DNA of 9,733 nt from DASSRQ01 sp035701665. GTDB lineage: Bacteria; Vulcanimicrobiota; Vulcanimicrobiia; Vulcanimicrobiales; Vulcanimicrobiaceae. This document shows positions 1-7,020 of the stretch, piece by piece. The stretch spans positions 1 to 9,733 of the forward strand of contig DASSRQ010000219.1 of NCBI GenBank assembly GCA_035701665.1. Reading direction: 5' to 3'. The stretch's first letter is position 1. Every line of letters begins with the position of its first letter. Under the pieces are notes generated by a model. That model was given only the letters and a program-made list of their open reading frames with translations. It had not been told where the DNA came from and ran no database searches. The position numbers were made by a program, and so were the translations under genes.

Positions 1-16
1 GCGGCGCCTCTTTTTT
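1..16. terminator. Possible arm of an intrinsic terminator after the operon
   Basis: GCGGCGCCTC followed by six T residues abuts the pgl stop codon. Read on the plus strand it looks like the right arm and T-tract of a rho-independent terminator. If the complementary arm lies just left of the window, the hairpin would be bidirectional and would also end the minus-strand operon. Only one arm is visible, so this is a guess from composition. Confidence 0.3.
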
Positions 17-740
17 ATTCCGGCTGTGACGCCGCCGCGCGGTCGACGTACCATTCCAGCGCGCCGCCGGCCGGGTCGACGATCTGCACCGGGTATTCGA
101 CTGGGTTGTGCGCGCCGTCGCGCACCGTTCTCAGCATCGCCGCTTTGCCCGCTCCTTCGGTTGCAATGATGACCGCGTAGGCTGCGTTGATAACGGCAGG
201 CGTGAGTGTGATGCGGTGCGTTTTCATCTTTTCGACCCACACGGCGCGAACGAGCCGTTCTTCGTCGGTCCGCGGATCCGTGCCGGGAAACAGCGAGGCG
301 GTGTGGCCGTCCGGGCCCATGCCGAGCATGATGAGATCGAGACGCGGCTGTTCGCCGAGCAGCGCGATGAGCAGGCTTGCGTAGTCGTCTGCGGCCTGCG
401 GCGGATCGTCTTCGCCGCGCATGCGATGAATGTTGGCCTTCGGAACCGGGACCGCGTTCAGAAATGTCTCGCACGCCATCCGGTAGTTCGAATCGGCATC
501 GTCCGGCGGCACGCAGCGTTCGTCGCCGAAGAAGACCTGCACGCGATCCCACTGCACGCCATCGCGCCGCGGCGATTGGGCAAGTAACGCATAGGCGGCC
601 TTCGGCGTCGTTCCGCCGGCCAGCGCGACGTTGAACGAGCCGCGGGCGGAGATTGCCCGGCCCGCGTGCTCGACGAATGCATCGGCGAGCCCTCGCGCGA
701 GCACTTCGGGCGTATCGAAGACGTGTAGATTTCCGCTCAT
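15..740 (-). CDS. pgl: 6-phosphogluconolactonase
   Basis: Cytosolic enzyme that hydrolyses 6-phosphogluconolactone to 6-phosphogluconate, the second step of the oxidative pentose phosphate pathway. The 241-residue product has the normal length of the DevB/Pgl type (NagB-like fold). Visible family motifs are AGGTTP at residues 41-46, FFGDER at 70-75 followed by SNYRMA at 84-89, and GMGPDGHTASLFPG at 140-153, where His146 matches the catalytic histidine of the family. KTHRITLTP at 173-181 is the usual late motif. The ATG (738-740) overlaps the opcA stop by 4 nt (ATGA). There is no good Shine-Dalgarno sequence in front of it, so translation probably depends on ribosomes finishing opcA. It is the last gene of the six-gene pentose phosphate operon; its TAA is at 15-17. 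No damage is seen. The call is secure from the motifs and the neighbours. Confidence 0.96.
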   Translation of the reverse strand: MSGNLHVFDTPEVLARGLADAFVEHAGRAISARGSFNVALAGGTTPKAAYALLAQSPRRDGVQWDRVQVFFGDERCVPPDDADSNYRMACETFLNAVPVPKANIHRMRGEDDPPQAADDYASLLIALLGEQPRLDLIMLGMGPDGHTASLFPGTDPRTDEERLVRAVWVEKMKTHRITLTPAVINAAYAVIIATEGAGKAAMLRTVRDGAHNPVEYPVQIVDPAGGALEWYVDRAAASQPE

Positions 741-1699
741 TCCAGGTGCTGCAGCAGGCGGCCGACCATCGCGAGCGTCTCGCCGTAAATCGCGTTGTCC
801 GGCGGAAGAAAGATGGCGCGCTCGATCAGCGAGACGACGTCGGTTTCGTTCAGCGGCACGCAGCGCTTCGGGCGCTTGCGCCGGTCGTGGACTTCAAGAC
901 ACACGATCTCGTCGTTCGCTTCGTCGACGTGCGCCTGGAACGTGACGTCCTTGGATTTAAGGGCGACGCTCGCAAGGCGGCGTGCCGGCCCCTTGCGTTT
1001 GATGGTTACGTCGACGCTTTGGCCGGCGGCATTGCAGAACTCGTGTTTGCCGCACGGCTGCCAGTTCAAGCGGCTCGCGAGCCAGCCGATGAAGTAGTAC
1101 GCCTCGGCGCGCGTGCCCGCATAGACGTCGATGTGTTCCAGCCGCTCGAGTTCGGGCAGCAGTTCGTCGTCGTCGAAGAACTCTGCGACCAAGTCCTGCC
1201 ATGCGCCGAGCCGCAAAAAAGCGAGATCGCGCAGCTTCGGACCGAGCGGCGTACTTTGCATCGCAACCAAATCGGCGAGCGTCTTCGGTTCGGACGTCGC
1301 GGTACGGCTGGTAAATGTGACGATGACGTCCGCGAGCGACCCGAGCGCGGCGAAACGTGGGTCGGTGACGTCGCGCCCGGCCCATAGCATGACGGTTTTC
1401 ACCGCCGGAACGATGAGGTCGTGCACGATCGAGTGCAACTGCGGCGCGGCCAGATTGCGCACGTCCAATTCGACGTGCTCCATCGTTACCGGCCCCGGCT
1501 TCGCCGTCATCAACAGGATGCTGCGCAGCGGGTTGCGCTTCTCGAGTTGCTCGATGCGTTCGCGGATGAGCGCCGTCAAGTCCGGATCGTCTTCGACGAA
1601 CGCAATGACGTTAAAAGCCGTCGGAATCGAAGCGGCTTCCCGCGCGCGGCGCTGCTCTTCGAGTTCGCGCAGCAGGCTTTCAACGTCGACCGTGCTCAC
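737..1699 (-). CDS. opcA: Glucose-6-phosphate dehydrogenase assembly protein OpcA
   Basis: OpcA binds glucose-6-phosphate dehydrogenase and promotes its active oligomeric state; it is known mainly from cyanobacteria and actinobacteria. I chose the GTG at 1697-1699, giving 320 residues, because it forms a GTGA overlap with the zwf stop. A longer reading to an ATG at 1825 would add 42 residues lying entirely inside zwf and looking like out-of-frame coding. Visible features are a charged N-terminal helix (about residues 7-22), a segment NPLRSILL at 56-63 typical of the family, a central region with MLWAGRD at 104-110, and a C-terminal domain containing FIGWLASRLNW at 203-213. Four cysteines occur (216, 222, 267, 280). 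Its position directly after zwf and before pgl is the classical OpcA context and strongly supports the call. The start lacks a clear Shine-Dalgarno sequence, consistent with translational coupling to zwf. Confidence 0.9.
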   Translation of the reverse strand: MSTVDVESLLRELEEQRRAREAASIPTAFNVIAFVEDDPDLTALIRERIEQLEKRNPLRSILLMTAKPGPVTMEHVELDVRNLAAPQLHSIVHDLIVPAVKTVMLWAGRDVTDPRFAALGSLADVIVTFTSRTATSEPKTLADLVAMQSTPLGPKLRDLAFLRLGAWQDLVAEFFDDDELLPELERLEHIDVYAGTRAEAYYFIGWLASRLNWQPCGKHEFCNAAGQSVDVTIKRKGPARRLASVALKSKDVTFQAHVDEANDEIVCLEVHDRRKRPKRCVPLNETDVVSLIERAIFLPPDNAIYGETLAMVGRLLQHLE

Positions 1700-3255
1700 A
1701 GCGGACGCCACTCGGGGTTGAGCTGCCGCGCAGCCTCGGGGCCGTCGCTGCCGGCCGGATAGTTGGGGAACGAACGGTCTTTGATCGAGGACCACACCTC
1801 GAGAATGGGCGCGACGATCTCCCACGCACGTTCGACGGCATCCCAGCGCGTGAACAGCGTCGCGTCGCCGCGCATGGCATCGGCGATGAGACGTTCGTAC
1901 GCCGGGGCGGATTTGACGCCGAACCCGGTGCCGTAGTTGAAATCCATCGTCACGCTTCGGATGTGATTTTTCTGACCCGGCACTTTGGCGTTGAAACGCA
2001 TCGAGATGCCTTCGTCCGGCTGAATCTTGATGACGAGCACGTTGCGCTCGATCGTATCGCTTTTCTCGCCGAACAGCTTGTGCGGAATCGTATTGAACGC
2101 GATCTCGATCTCCGAAACTTTGCGCGCAAGACGTTTGCCGCTGCGCAGATAGAACGGGACGCCGGCCCAGCGCCAGTTGTTGATGTAGAGTTTCAGCGCC
2201 GCATACGTTTCGGTGTTCGAATCCGGACGCACGTCCGGTTCGCTGCGGTACGACGGCACGGGTTCGCCGCCGGTCGTGCCGGCATCGTATTGTCCGCGCA
2301 CGCTCATATTGAAGACGTTTTCCGGCGTCGGCGGCTCGATGGCGGAGAAGACTTTGTACTTTTCGTTGCGGATGGCATCCGCGTCGGCGCTCGCGGGCGG
2401 CTCCATGGCGACCAGCGCGAGCAGATTCAAAACGTGGTTCTGAATCATGTCGCGCAGCGCACCGGCGTTGTCGTAGTATCCGCCGCGCTGTTCGACGCCG
2501 AGCGTTTCGGCCGCCGTGATCTCGACCGAACGCACGTAGTTGCGCGACCAGATCGGTTCGAAGATCGTGTTCGCGAAGCGCAGGGCCATAATATCTTGAA
2601 CGGTCTCTTTGCCCAGGTAGTGGTCGATGCGGTAGACCTGATCTTCGGGGAAGACCTTCGTGACTTCGGCCTGCAGCGAACGCGCCGATGCGAGATCGAC
2701 GCCGAACGGCTTCTCGATGATGATGCGCGTGTAGCCGTCCTTATTCGAGGCCGGATCCATGTGCGCGTTGCCTATCTGCTCGATGATCTTCGGGAACACG
2801 CTCGGCGGCGTCGAGAGATAGAACAGCCGGTTCTTGCCGCACGCAAACTGTTCTTGATATTCGTCCAGGCGCTTGTGCAGCGCTTCGAAGTGCGAGACGT
2901 CGTTGAAGTCGGCGGTGATGTAACTGATGCGTTTCTCGAGATCGGCCCACAGCGCTTCGTTGACCGGGCCGGAACGCGAGAACTCGTTCACGCAATCCTT
3001 GCAGTATTTGCGGAACTCGTCGTCGGTATACTCGCTTCGCGCGAAGCCGATGAGCCCGAAATCTGCGGGAAGAATATTGTCGAGCCGCAGGTTGTAGATC
3101 GCCGGCATCAGCATGCGCTTGAACAGATCGCCGCTCGCACCGAAGAAGACGATGGTGCACGGCTGGTCGATGCGCGTGCTCTCCAGGCCTGCGCGCAGCG
3201 GATTGGTCTTTACGGCGGCAACGCCGTTGCCGGCTGCCGGGACGGTCGTACTCAT
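1696..3255 (-). CDS. zwf: Glucose-6-phosphate 1-dehydrogenase
   Basis: Oxidises glucose-6-phosphate to 6-phosphogluconolactone, the entry step of the oxidative pentose phosphate pathway. The 519-residue length is usual for bacterial Zwf. The Rossmann nucleotide motif is GASGDL at residues 39-44, and Arg73 in GFARSEY sits where the NADP-phosphate-binding arginine lies in characterised enzymes. EKPFG is at 181-185. The substrate signature RIDHYLGKETVQD is at 209-221, with Asp211 of the catalytic dyad and Lys216. MIQNH at 270-274 supplies the catalytic base His274. RSGKRL at 371-376 is also conserved. The first 30 or so residues are a poorly conserved extension. The ATG (3253-3255) overlaps the gnd stop by 4 nt (ATGA), with a weak GGA upstream. 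NADP+ preference is inferred from Arg73. OpcA, encoded immediately after, is its expected assembly partner. Confidence 0.98.
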   Translation of the reverse strand: MSTTVPAAGNGVAAVKTNPLRAGLESTRIDQPCTIVFFGASGDLFKRMLMPAIYNLRLDNILPADFGLIGFARSEYTDDEFRKYCKDCVNEFSRSGPVNEALWADLEKRISYITADFNDVSHFEALHKRLDEYQEQFACGKNRLFYLSTPPSVFPKIIEQIGNAHMDPASNKDGYTRIIIEKPFGVDLASARSLQAEVTKVFPEDQVYRIDHYLGKETVQDIMALRFANTIFEPIWSRNYVRSVEITAAETLGVEQRGGYYDNAGALRDMIQNHVLNLLALVAMEPPASADADAIRNEKYKVFSAIEPPTPENVFNMSVRGQYDAGTTGGEPVPSYRSEPDVRPDSNTETYAALKLYINNWRWAGVPFYLRSGKRLARKVSEIEIAFNTIPHKLFGEKSDTIERNVLVIKIQPDEGISMRFNAKVPGQKNHIRSVTMDFNYGTGFGVKSAPAYERLIADAMRGDATLFTRWDAVERAWEIVAPILEVWSSIKDRSFPNYPAGSDGPEAARQLNPEWRPL

Positions 3256-4157
3256 TGCTGTTCCGTTTTGACTGCGTGTCCGCCGAATTGGTTGCGCAGC
3301 GCTGCAACCACCTTCGCGCTGTACGACTCTTCTTGCCGCGAACTGAAGCGCGACATGAGCGCGAAGGTAATGACGGGAGCCGGAACGCTTTCATCGATCG
3401 CGGCCTGCACCGTCCAGCGGCCTTCGCCCGTGTCGTCCACCCAGCCGCGGATCTTGCTCAGATCCGGGTCTTGTTCGAACGCGCGGACCGCGAGGTCGAG
3501 CAGCCAGGAACGGATGACGCTGCCGTAGCGCCAGATCGAGGAGAGCTGATGCAGATCGTATTTGAACTGCGACTGGCGCAAGATCTCGAAGCCTTCACCG
3601 TACGCCTGCATCAATCCGTACTCGATGCCGTTGTGCACCATCTTCGAGAAGTGACCGGCACCGGGCGGACCCACGTGCGCGTATCCATCCTTCGGTGCAA
3701 GCGTGAGAAACGCCGGTTCGCACGCCTTGACTGCGTCGTCGTCGCCGCCGACCATCAGACAGTAGCCTTCCGTAAGGCCCCACACGCCGCCGCTCGTTCC
3801 GGCATCGACAAGGGAAACGCCCTTCGCTTTGCAGCGATCGTAAGCCGCGAGGCCTTCCTTCCAATTGGTGTTGCCGCCGTCGACGATCACGTCGCCCTGC
3901 GAGAGCAGCCCGCTCAGTTCGTCGATCGTGTCGTCGGTGGGCTTCCCGCTCGGCACCATGATCCAGACGACTTTCGGTTTGCCCTCGAGTTTCTGCACGA
4001 GATCTTGAAGCGAACTCGCTCCCACGGCACCGTCTTGCTGCGCTTTCGCGACCGCGTCCGAGCTGCGATCGTAGGCGACGACGATATGGCCGCCTTGCTG
4101 CAAACGCGTGGTCATGTTCGCACCCATGCGGCCGAGTCCAACCATTCCTAACTGCAT
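3252..4157 (-). CDS. gnd: 6-phosphogluconate dehydrogenase (decarboxylating), short GndA type
   Basis: Oxidative decarboxylation of 6-phosphogluconate to ribulose-5-phosphate, the last oxidative pentose phosphate step. At 301 residues it belongs to the short class (about 300 residues, against about 470 for the E. coli enzyme). The N-terminal Rossmann motif is GLGRMG at 7-12. The substrate segment DAGTSGG is at 118-124. The catalytic stretch GHFSKMVHNGIEY is at 168-180, with Lys172, Asn176 and Glu179 matching the family's catalytic lysine and substrate ligands. The end of the second beta strand reads AYDRSS (28-33), with Asp30 where NADP-specific enzymes usually carry Asn, which suggests use of NAD+ or of both cofactors. 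A GAGGA Shine-Dalgarno sequence overlaps the last codons of tal-pgi, whose stop is 7 nt upstream; the gnd stop overlaps the zwf start. The symbol gndA would be equally apt. Confidence 0.95.
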   Translation of the reverse strand: MQLGMVGLGRMGANMTTRLQQGGHIVVAYDRSSDAVAKAQQDGAVGASSLQDLVQKLEGKPKVVWIMVPSGKPTDDTIDELSGLLSQGDVIVDGGNTNWKEGLAAYDRCKAKGVSLVDAGTSGGVWGLTEGYCLMVGGDDDAVKACEPAFLTLAPKDGYAHVGPPGAGHFSKMVHNGIEYGLMQAYGEGFEILRQSQFKYDLHQLSSIWRYGSVIRSWLLDLAVRAFEQDPDLSKIRGWVDDTGEGRWTVQAAIDESVPAPVITFALMSRFSSRQEESYSAKVVAALRNQFGGHAVKTEQQ

Positions 4158-4164
4158 CGCGGCG

Positions 4165-7011
4165 TTATCCTCGAGCCGTTGTCGTGAGGGCCGATTCGAT
4201 CGCTTCGCCGAGCGCCGCTAGCCCTTGCGCGACGTCGCCCTTGAGGTGAACGCGCACGCCGCGCCGGTTCCGCGAATCGAGCGACTGCAGATCGCCCAGC
4301 GACTGCGCGGCGATAAGCGTCCGGAATCCCACGTTCATACCGGGGATTGGGAGATCGAACGGCGGATCTGCAACGATCTGAACGAACACGCCGGTGTCCG
4401 GCCCACCCTTATGTTCTTGGCCGGTCGAGTGCAGGAAGCGGGGTCCGAAACCAACCGTCGTTGCGACATGCTTCGCATCGCGAATCTGCAGGCGCGCTCG
4501 ATTCAGCGTTTCGGCGTTGGCTTCGTTGCGATTGACGTACGCGCAGATCGCTACGTAATCGCCCGGTTTGATCTGATTGAGGACCGCCGAGAGCACGGCG
4601 TTCGCGTCGCTGCCGGAGACCGAAGAACTTCCGCTCAACAGCGAGAGCGAAAATGCGGGGCCCGATGCCGCAACGGCAGGTTCCGAGAACGATCCTTTCG
4701 CCGCATACTCCTTGAGCAGCGCCTTCGTGTTGTCCTTAGACTCTTGCACGTTAGGCTGATCGAACGCGTCGATCTGCAGCAGCGAGCCTGCCGTCGCCGT
4801 TGCAATCTCCCACAGATAGAACTGCTCGCCGATGTCGTACGCGTCGTTCATCGCAAGACGAATGACCGGGTGGCCCGCGTTCTCCAATGCCTGGAGCTTG
4901 GAGCCGGTGGTTGCGTCCGCATCGGGCAGGTTGGCGCCGACGTAGACGAAGACGCGATCGGATCCGTACACGGACGGATCGCCGAGCGCCTCGCCTTCGA
5001 CCGGAAGGATGCCTTTGCCGCTCTTGCCGGTGGACTCCGCGATCAGCTGTTCGGCCCATGCGCCGAATGCGCCGATCGAAGGATGCGTGACGATCGTGAG
5101 TTTGTCTCGGCCCGCTTTCGCGAGCGAGCCGATCGCCGCACCGAAGCGCACGCCGGGCGCGTGTTTTGGATCGACCGTTTTGTCGTTTGCCGTCATCGCG
5201 CCCAGACCGCGGTCGAGCAGCAGATTGACTTTGTAGCCTGCCAGCGCCGCGGGAACCATGCCGAAGAAGGAGAGCGCGCTGTAGCGGCCGCCGATGTTCG
5301 GGTCGTTCAGGAAGCATGCGCGGAAGTTCTGCGCTTTCGCTTCGGTTTCGAGCTGCGTGTCCGGGTCGGTGATTGCGACGAAGTTGCGTCCGGCTTTATC
5401 CGAGCCGATCGTCTTAGCCACGCGGTCGAAGAAGTAGCGGTCGAACGCTTCCGGTTCGGTCGTGGTTCCGCTCTTGCTCGCTACGATAAAGAGGGTGTCG
5501 GGCAGCGAGATTACGTTTTCGATATCGCGAATCTGCTGCGGATCTGTCGAGTCGAGCACGTGCAGATGCGGGAACCCTTCGATGTGGCCGAACGTGTTCG
5601 CCATAATATCCGGCGCAAGCGAACTGCCGCCCATGCCGAGCACCACGACGTGATCGAACTCTGCCGCGACTTCCTTTGCGAATGCTTGCAGGCCGCCGGC
5701 ATCGTCGAGCACCTGTGCCGGCACGTCGAGCCATCCAAGGGCCTTTTTGATGATCTCCGCGTGCGCCGCATCATCCGACCAGAGCGCCGTATCTTTGCTC
5801 CAAAGGCGTTTGAGGAAGTCGTTTTTTGCAAGCGACTCCAGCGCGTCGTCGCAGCCTTGCTGATACGAGCCGAGCGAGAGCGCGACGCGCTGCGCGCCGG
5901 ACGAGAGTTGCTTCTGTTTATAGACCACCGCTCCGAGCAGCGCCGCAAACGAATCGCTGAACGAGTTGACCCCGTCCACCGTCAGCTTGTGCGTCACGTC
6001 GAACAGCGAGATATTTGCATCGGAGAGTTGCTGCATCGTCGCGCGCGCTTCGTCGATGCCTTCGAGCACCGTGTCGGGCTTGATGTTTCCGTGGTCGAGC
6101 AGCGCGTCGAGCGTATTCGGCGGCATCGTATTGACGGTATCTTTGCCGACGACCGGCTCGACGTACATCAAATCCGGATACTTCGGATTCTTCGTCGACG
6201 TCGATGCCCAGAGCGGCCGCTGGACCTGTCCGCCTTTAGCGGCAATCGCCTTCCATTCGTCCGTGCGGAACAACTCCAAAAACTTTTGGTATGTCAGCTT
6301 CAAATTTGCGGTACCGGCTTTGCCCAGCAGTCCCGCGAGCTGCGACTCGCCCTTGTCGATGCGCGCTTGCAGCAGTTTGTCGACCGCCGTGTCGATGCGG
6401 CTGACGAAGACGCTGTTGACCGAGCGGATCTTATCTACCGGAAGGCCTTTGTCCACGCGCTGCTTCATGCCGCGGATGTACGCTTGCGTGGTGCGTTCGT
6501 AAAACTCCATCGAGAAGATCAACGTCACGTTGATGTTGATGCCTTCGGCGATGCACGCCTCGATTGCCGGCACGCCTTCTTTGGTGCCGGGAATCTTGAC
6601 CATCAGGTTGGGACGCGAGACGCGCTTCCACAAGTCCTTGGCCATGGCGATCGTGCCGTCGGTGTCGTGCGCCAGCAGCGGCGAGACTTCGAGGCTTACG
6701 AAACCGTCGTTGCCGCCGCTCTTTTCGAAGACGGGCGCGAAGAGGTCGCACGCGCTTTGGATGTCTTTGACGGCTAGATCCCAGAACACGGAGGTCGCGT
6801 CCTGGTCTTTACCGATGAGACTGCGCAGTTGCTCGTCGTAATCGTCGCCCGTGCCGATCGCTTTCTCGAAGATCGTCGGGTTGGAGGTCATGCCGCGCAG
6901 GCCCTTATCGATCAGCGCCTGCAGTTCGCCGGAGGCGAACATGCCGCGGCGCAGGTTGTCGAGCCAAACGCTCTGCCCTGCTTGTAGTAACTGCTCGATT
7001 TGGTTGCTCAT
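4165..7011 (-). CDS. tal-pgi: Bifunctional transaldolase / glucose-6-phosphate isomerase fusion
   Basis: One 948-residue polypeptide with two enzymes. Residues 1 to about 365 are transaldolase, which moves a dihydroxyacetone unit between sugar phosphates: Asp18, TSNPTIFEKA at 42-51, Glu108 in VSLEVSP, and Lys139 in MVKIPGT, the Schiff-base lysine, followed by GININVTLIFS at 157-167. Residues from about 375 are phosphoglucose isomerase: GMGGSSLAP at 459-467, SKSGTTTEPE at 512-521, GGRYSALS at 574-581, AESTGK at 658-663 and FDQPNV at 750-755, with Lys759 in the place of the catalytic lysine. QEHKGGP at 865-871 is a C-terminal motif of the fused family. I chose the ATG at 7009-7011 because AGGAG lies 4 nt upstream, overlapping the tkt stop; an ATG 9 codons earlier would sit inside tkt. 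The reading frame is continuous across both halves, so this is a true fusion. TAA is at 4165-4167. Confidence 0.95.
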   Translation of the reverse strand: MSNQIEQLLQAGQSVWLDNLRRGMFASGELQALIDKGLRGMTSNPTIFEKAIGTGDDYDEQLRSLIGKDQDATSVFWDLAVKDIQSACDLFAPVFEKSGGNDGFVSLEVSPLLAHDTDGTIAMAKDLWKRVSRPNLMVKIPGTKEGVPAIEACIAEGININVTLIFSMEFYERTTQAYIRGMKQRVDKGLPVDKIRSVNSVFVSRIDTAVDKLLQARIDKGESQLAGLLGKAGTANLKLTYQKFLELFRTDEWKAIAAKGGQVQRPLWASTSTKNPKYPDLMYVEPVVGKDTVNTMPPNTLDALLDHGNIKPDTVLEGIDEARATMQQLSDANISLFDVTHKLTVDGVNSFSDSFAALLGAVVYKQKQLSSGAQRVALSLGSYQQGCDDALESLAKNDFLKRLWSKDTALWSDDAAHAEIIKKALGWLDVPAQVLDDAGGLQAFAKEVAAEFDHVVVLGMGGSSLAPDIMANTFGHIEGFPHLHVLDSTDPQQIRDIENVISLPDTLFIVASKSGTTTEPEAFDRYFFDRVAKTIGSDKAGRNFVAITDPDTQLETEAKAQNFRACFLNDPNIGGRYSALSFFGMVPAALAGYKVNLLLDRGLGAMTANDKTVDPKHAPGVRFGAAIGSLAKAGRDKLTIVTHPSIGAFGAWAEQLIAESTGKSGKGILPVEGEALGDPSVYGSDRVFVYVGANLPDADATTGSKLQALENAGHPVIRLAMNDAYDIGEQFYLWEIATATAGSLLQIDAFDQPNVQESKDNTKALLKEYAAKGSFSEPAVAASGPAFSLSLLSGSSSVSGSDANAVLSAVLNQIKPGDYVAICAYVNRNEANAETLNRARLQIRDAKHVATTVGFGPRFLHSTGQEHKGGPDTGVFVQIVADPPFDLPIPGMNVGFRTLIAAQSLGDLQSLDSRNRRGVRVHLKGDVAQGLAALGEAIESALTTTARG

Positions 7012-7015
7012 GCTT

Positions 7016-7020
7016 CTCCT
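7016..7020 (-). promoter_or_regulatory. Shine-Dalgarno site of tal-pgi overlapping the tkt stop
   Basis: AGGAG on the minus strand lies 4 nt before the ATG of tal-pgi and shares two bases with the TAG stop of tkt (7019-7021). This decides the start of the fusion protein and indicates that the same ribosomes could re-initiate. Confidence 0.8.

Noticed and set aside
1700..1825. A 42-residue N-terminal extension of OpcA starting at an ATG at 1825
   Set aside because: It overlaps zwf coding sequence entirely and looks like out-of-frame translation. The GTG at 1699 forms the same type of 4-nt stop/start overlap as the neighbouring junctions.
1963..3528. A 521-codon open frame on the plus strand opposite zwf and the end of gnd
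   Set aside because: Over zwf it is the same mirrored-codon frame. It has no family motifs, and it crosses a junction between two well-supported minus-strand genes.
3255..4151. A 298-codon open frame on the plus strand opposite gnd
   Set aside because: It is the mirrored-codon frame of gnd, with biased Arg/Val/Ala composition and no motifs.
5700..5960. A possible second start separating pgi from tal (two genes instead of a fusion)
   Set aside because: The frame runs through without a stop between the transaldolase and isomerase halves, and fused Tal-Pgi proteins are an established family.
4225..6777. An 850-codon open frame on the plus strand opposite tal-pgi
   Set aside because: It lies in the frame where each antisense codon is the exact reverse complement of a tal-pgi codon. 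Stops there require TTA, CTA or TCA in the sense gene, which are rare in GC-rich codon use. The product is Arg/Val/Asp-rich without any recognisable motif, while the opposite strand encodes a clear enzyme.
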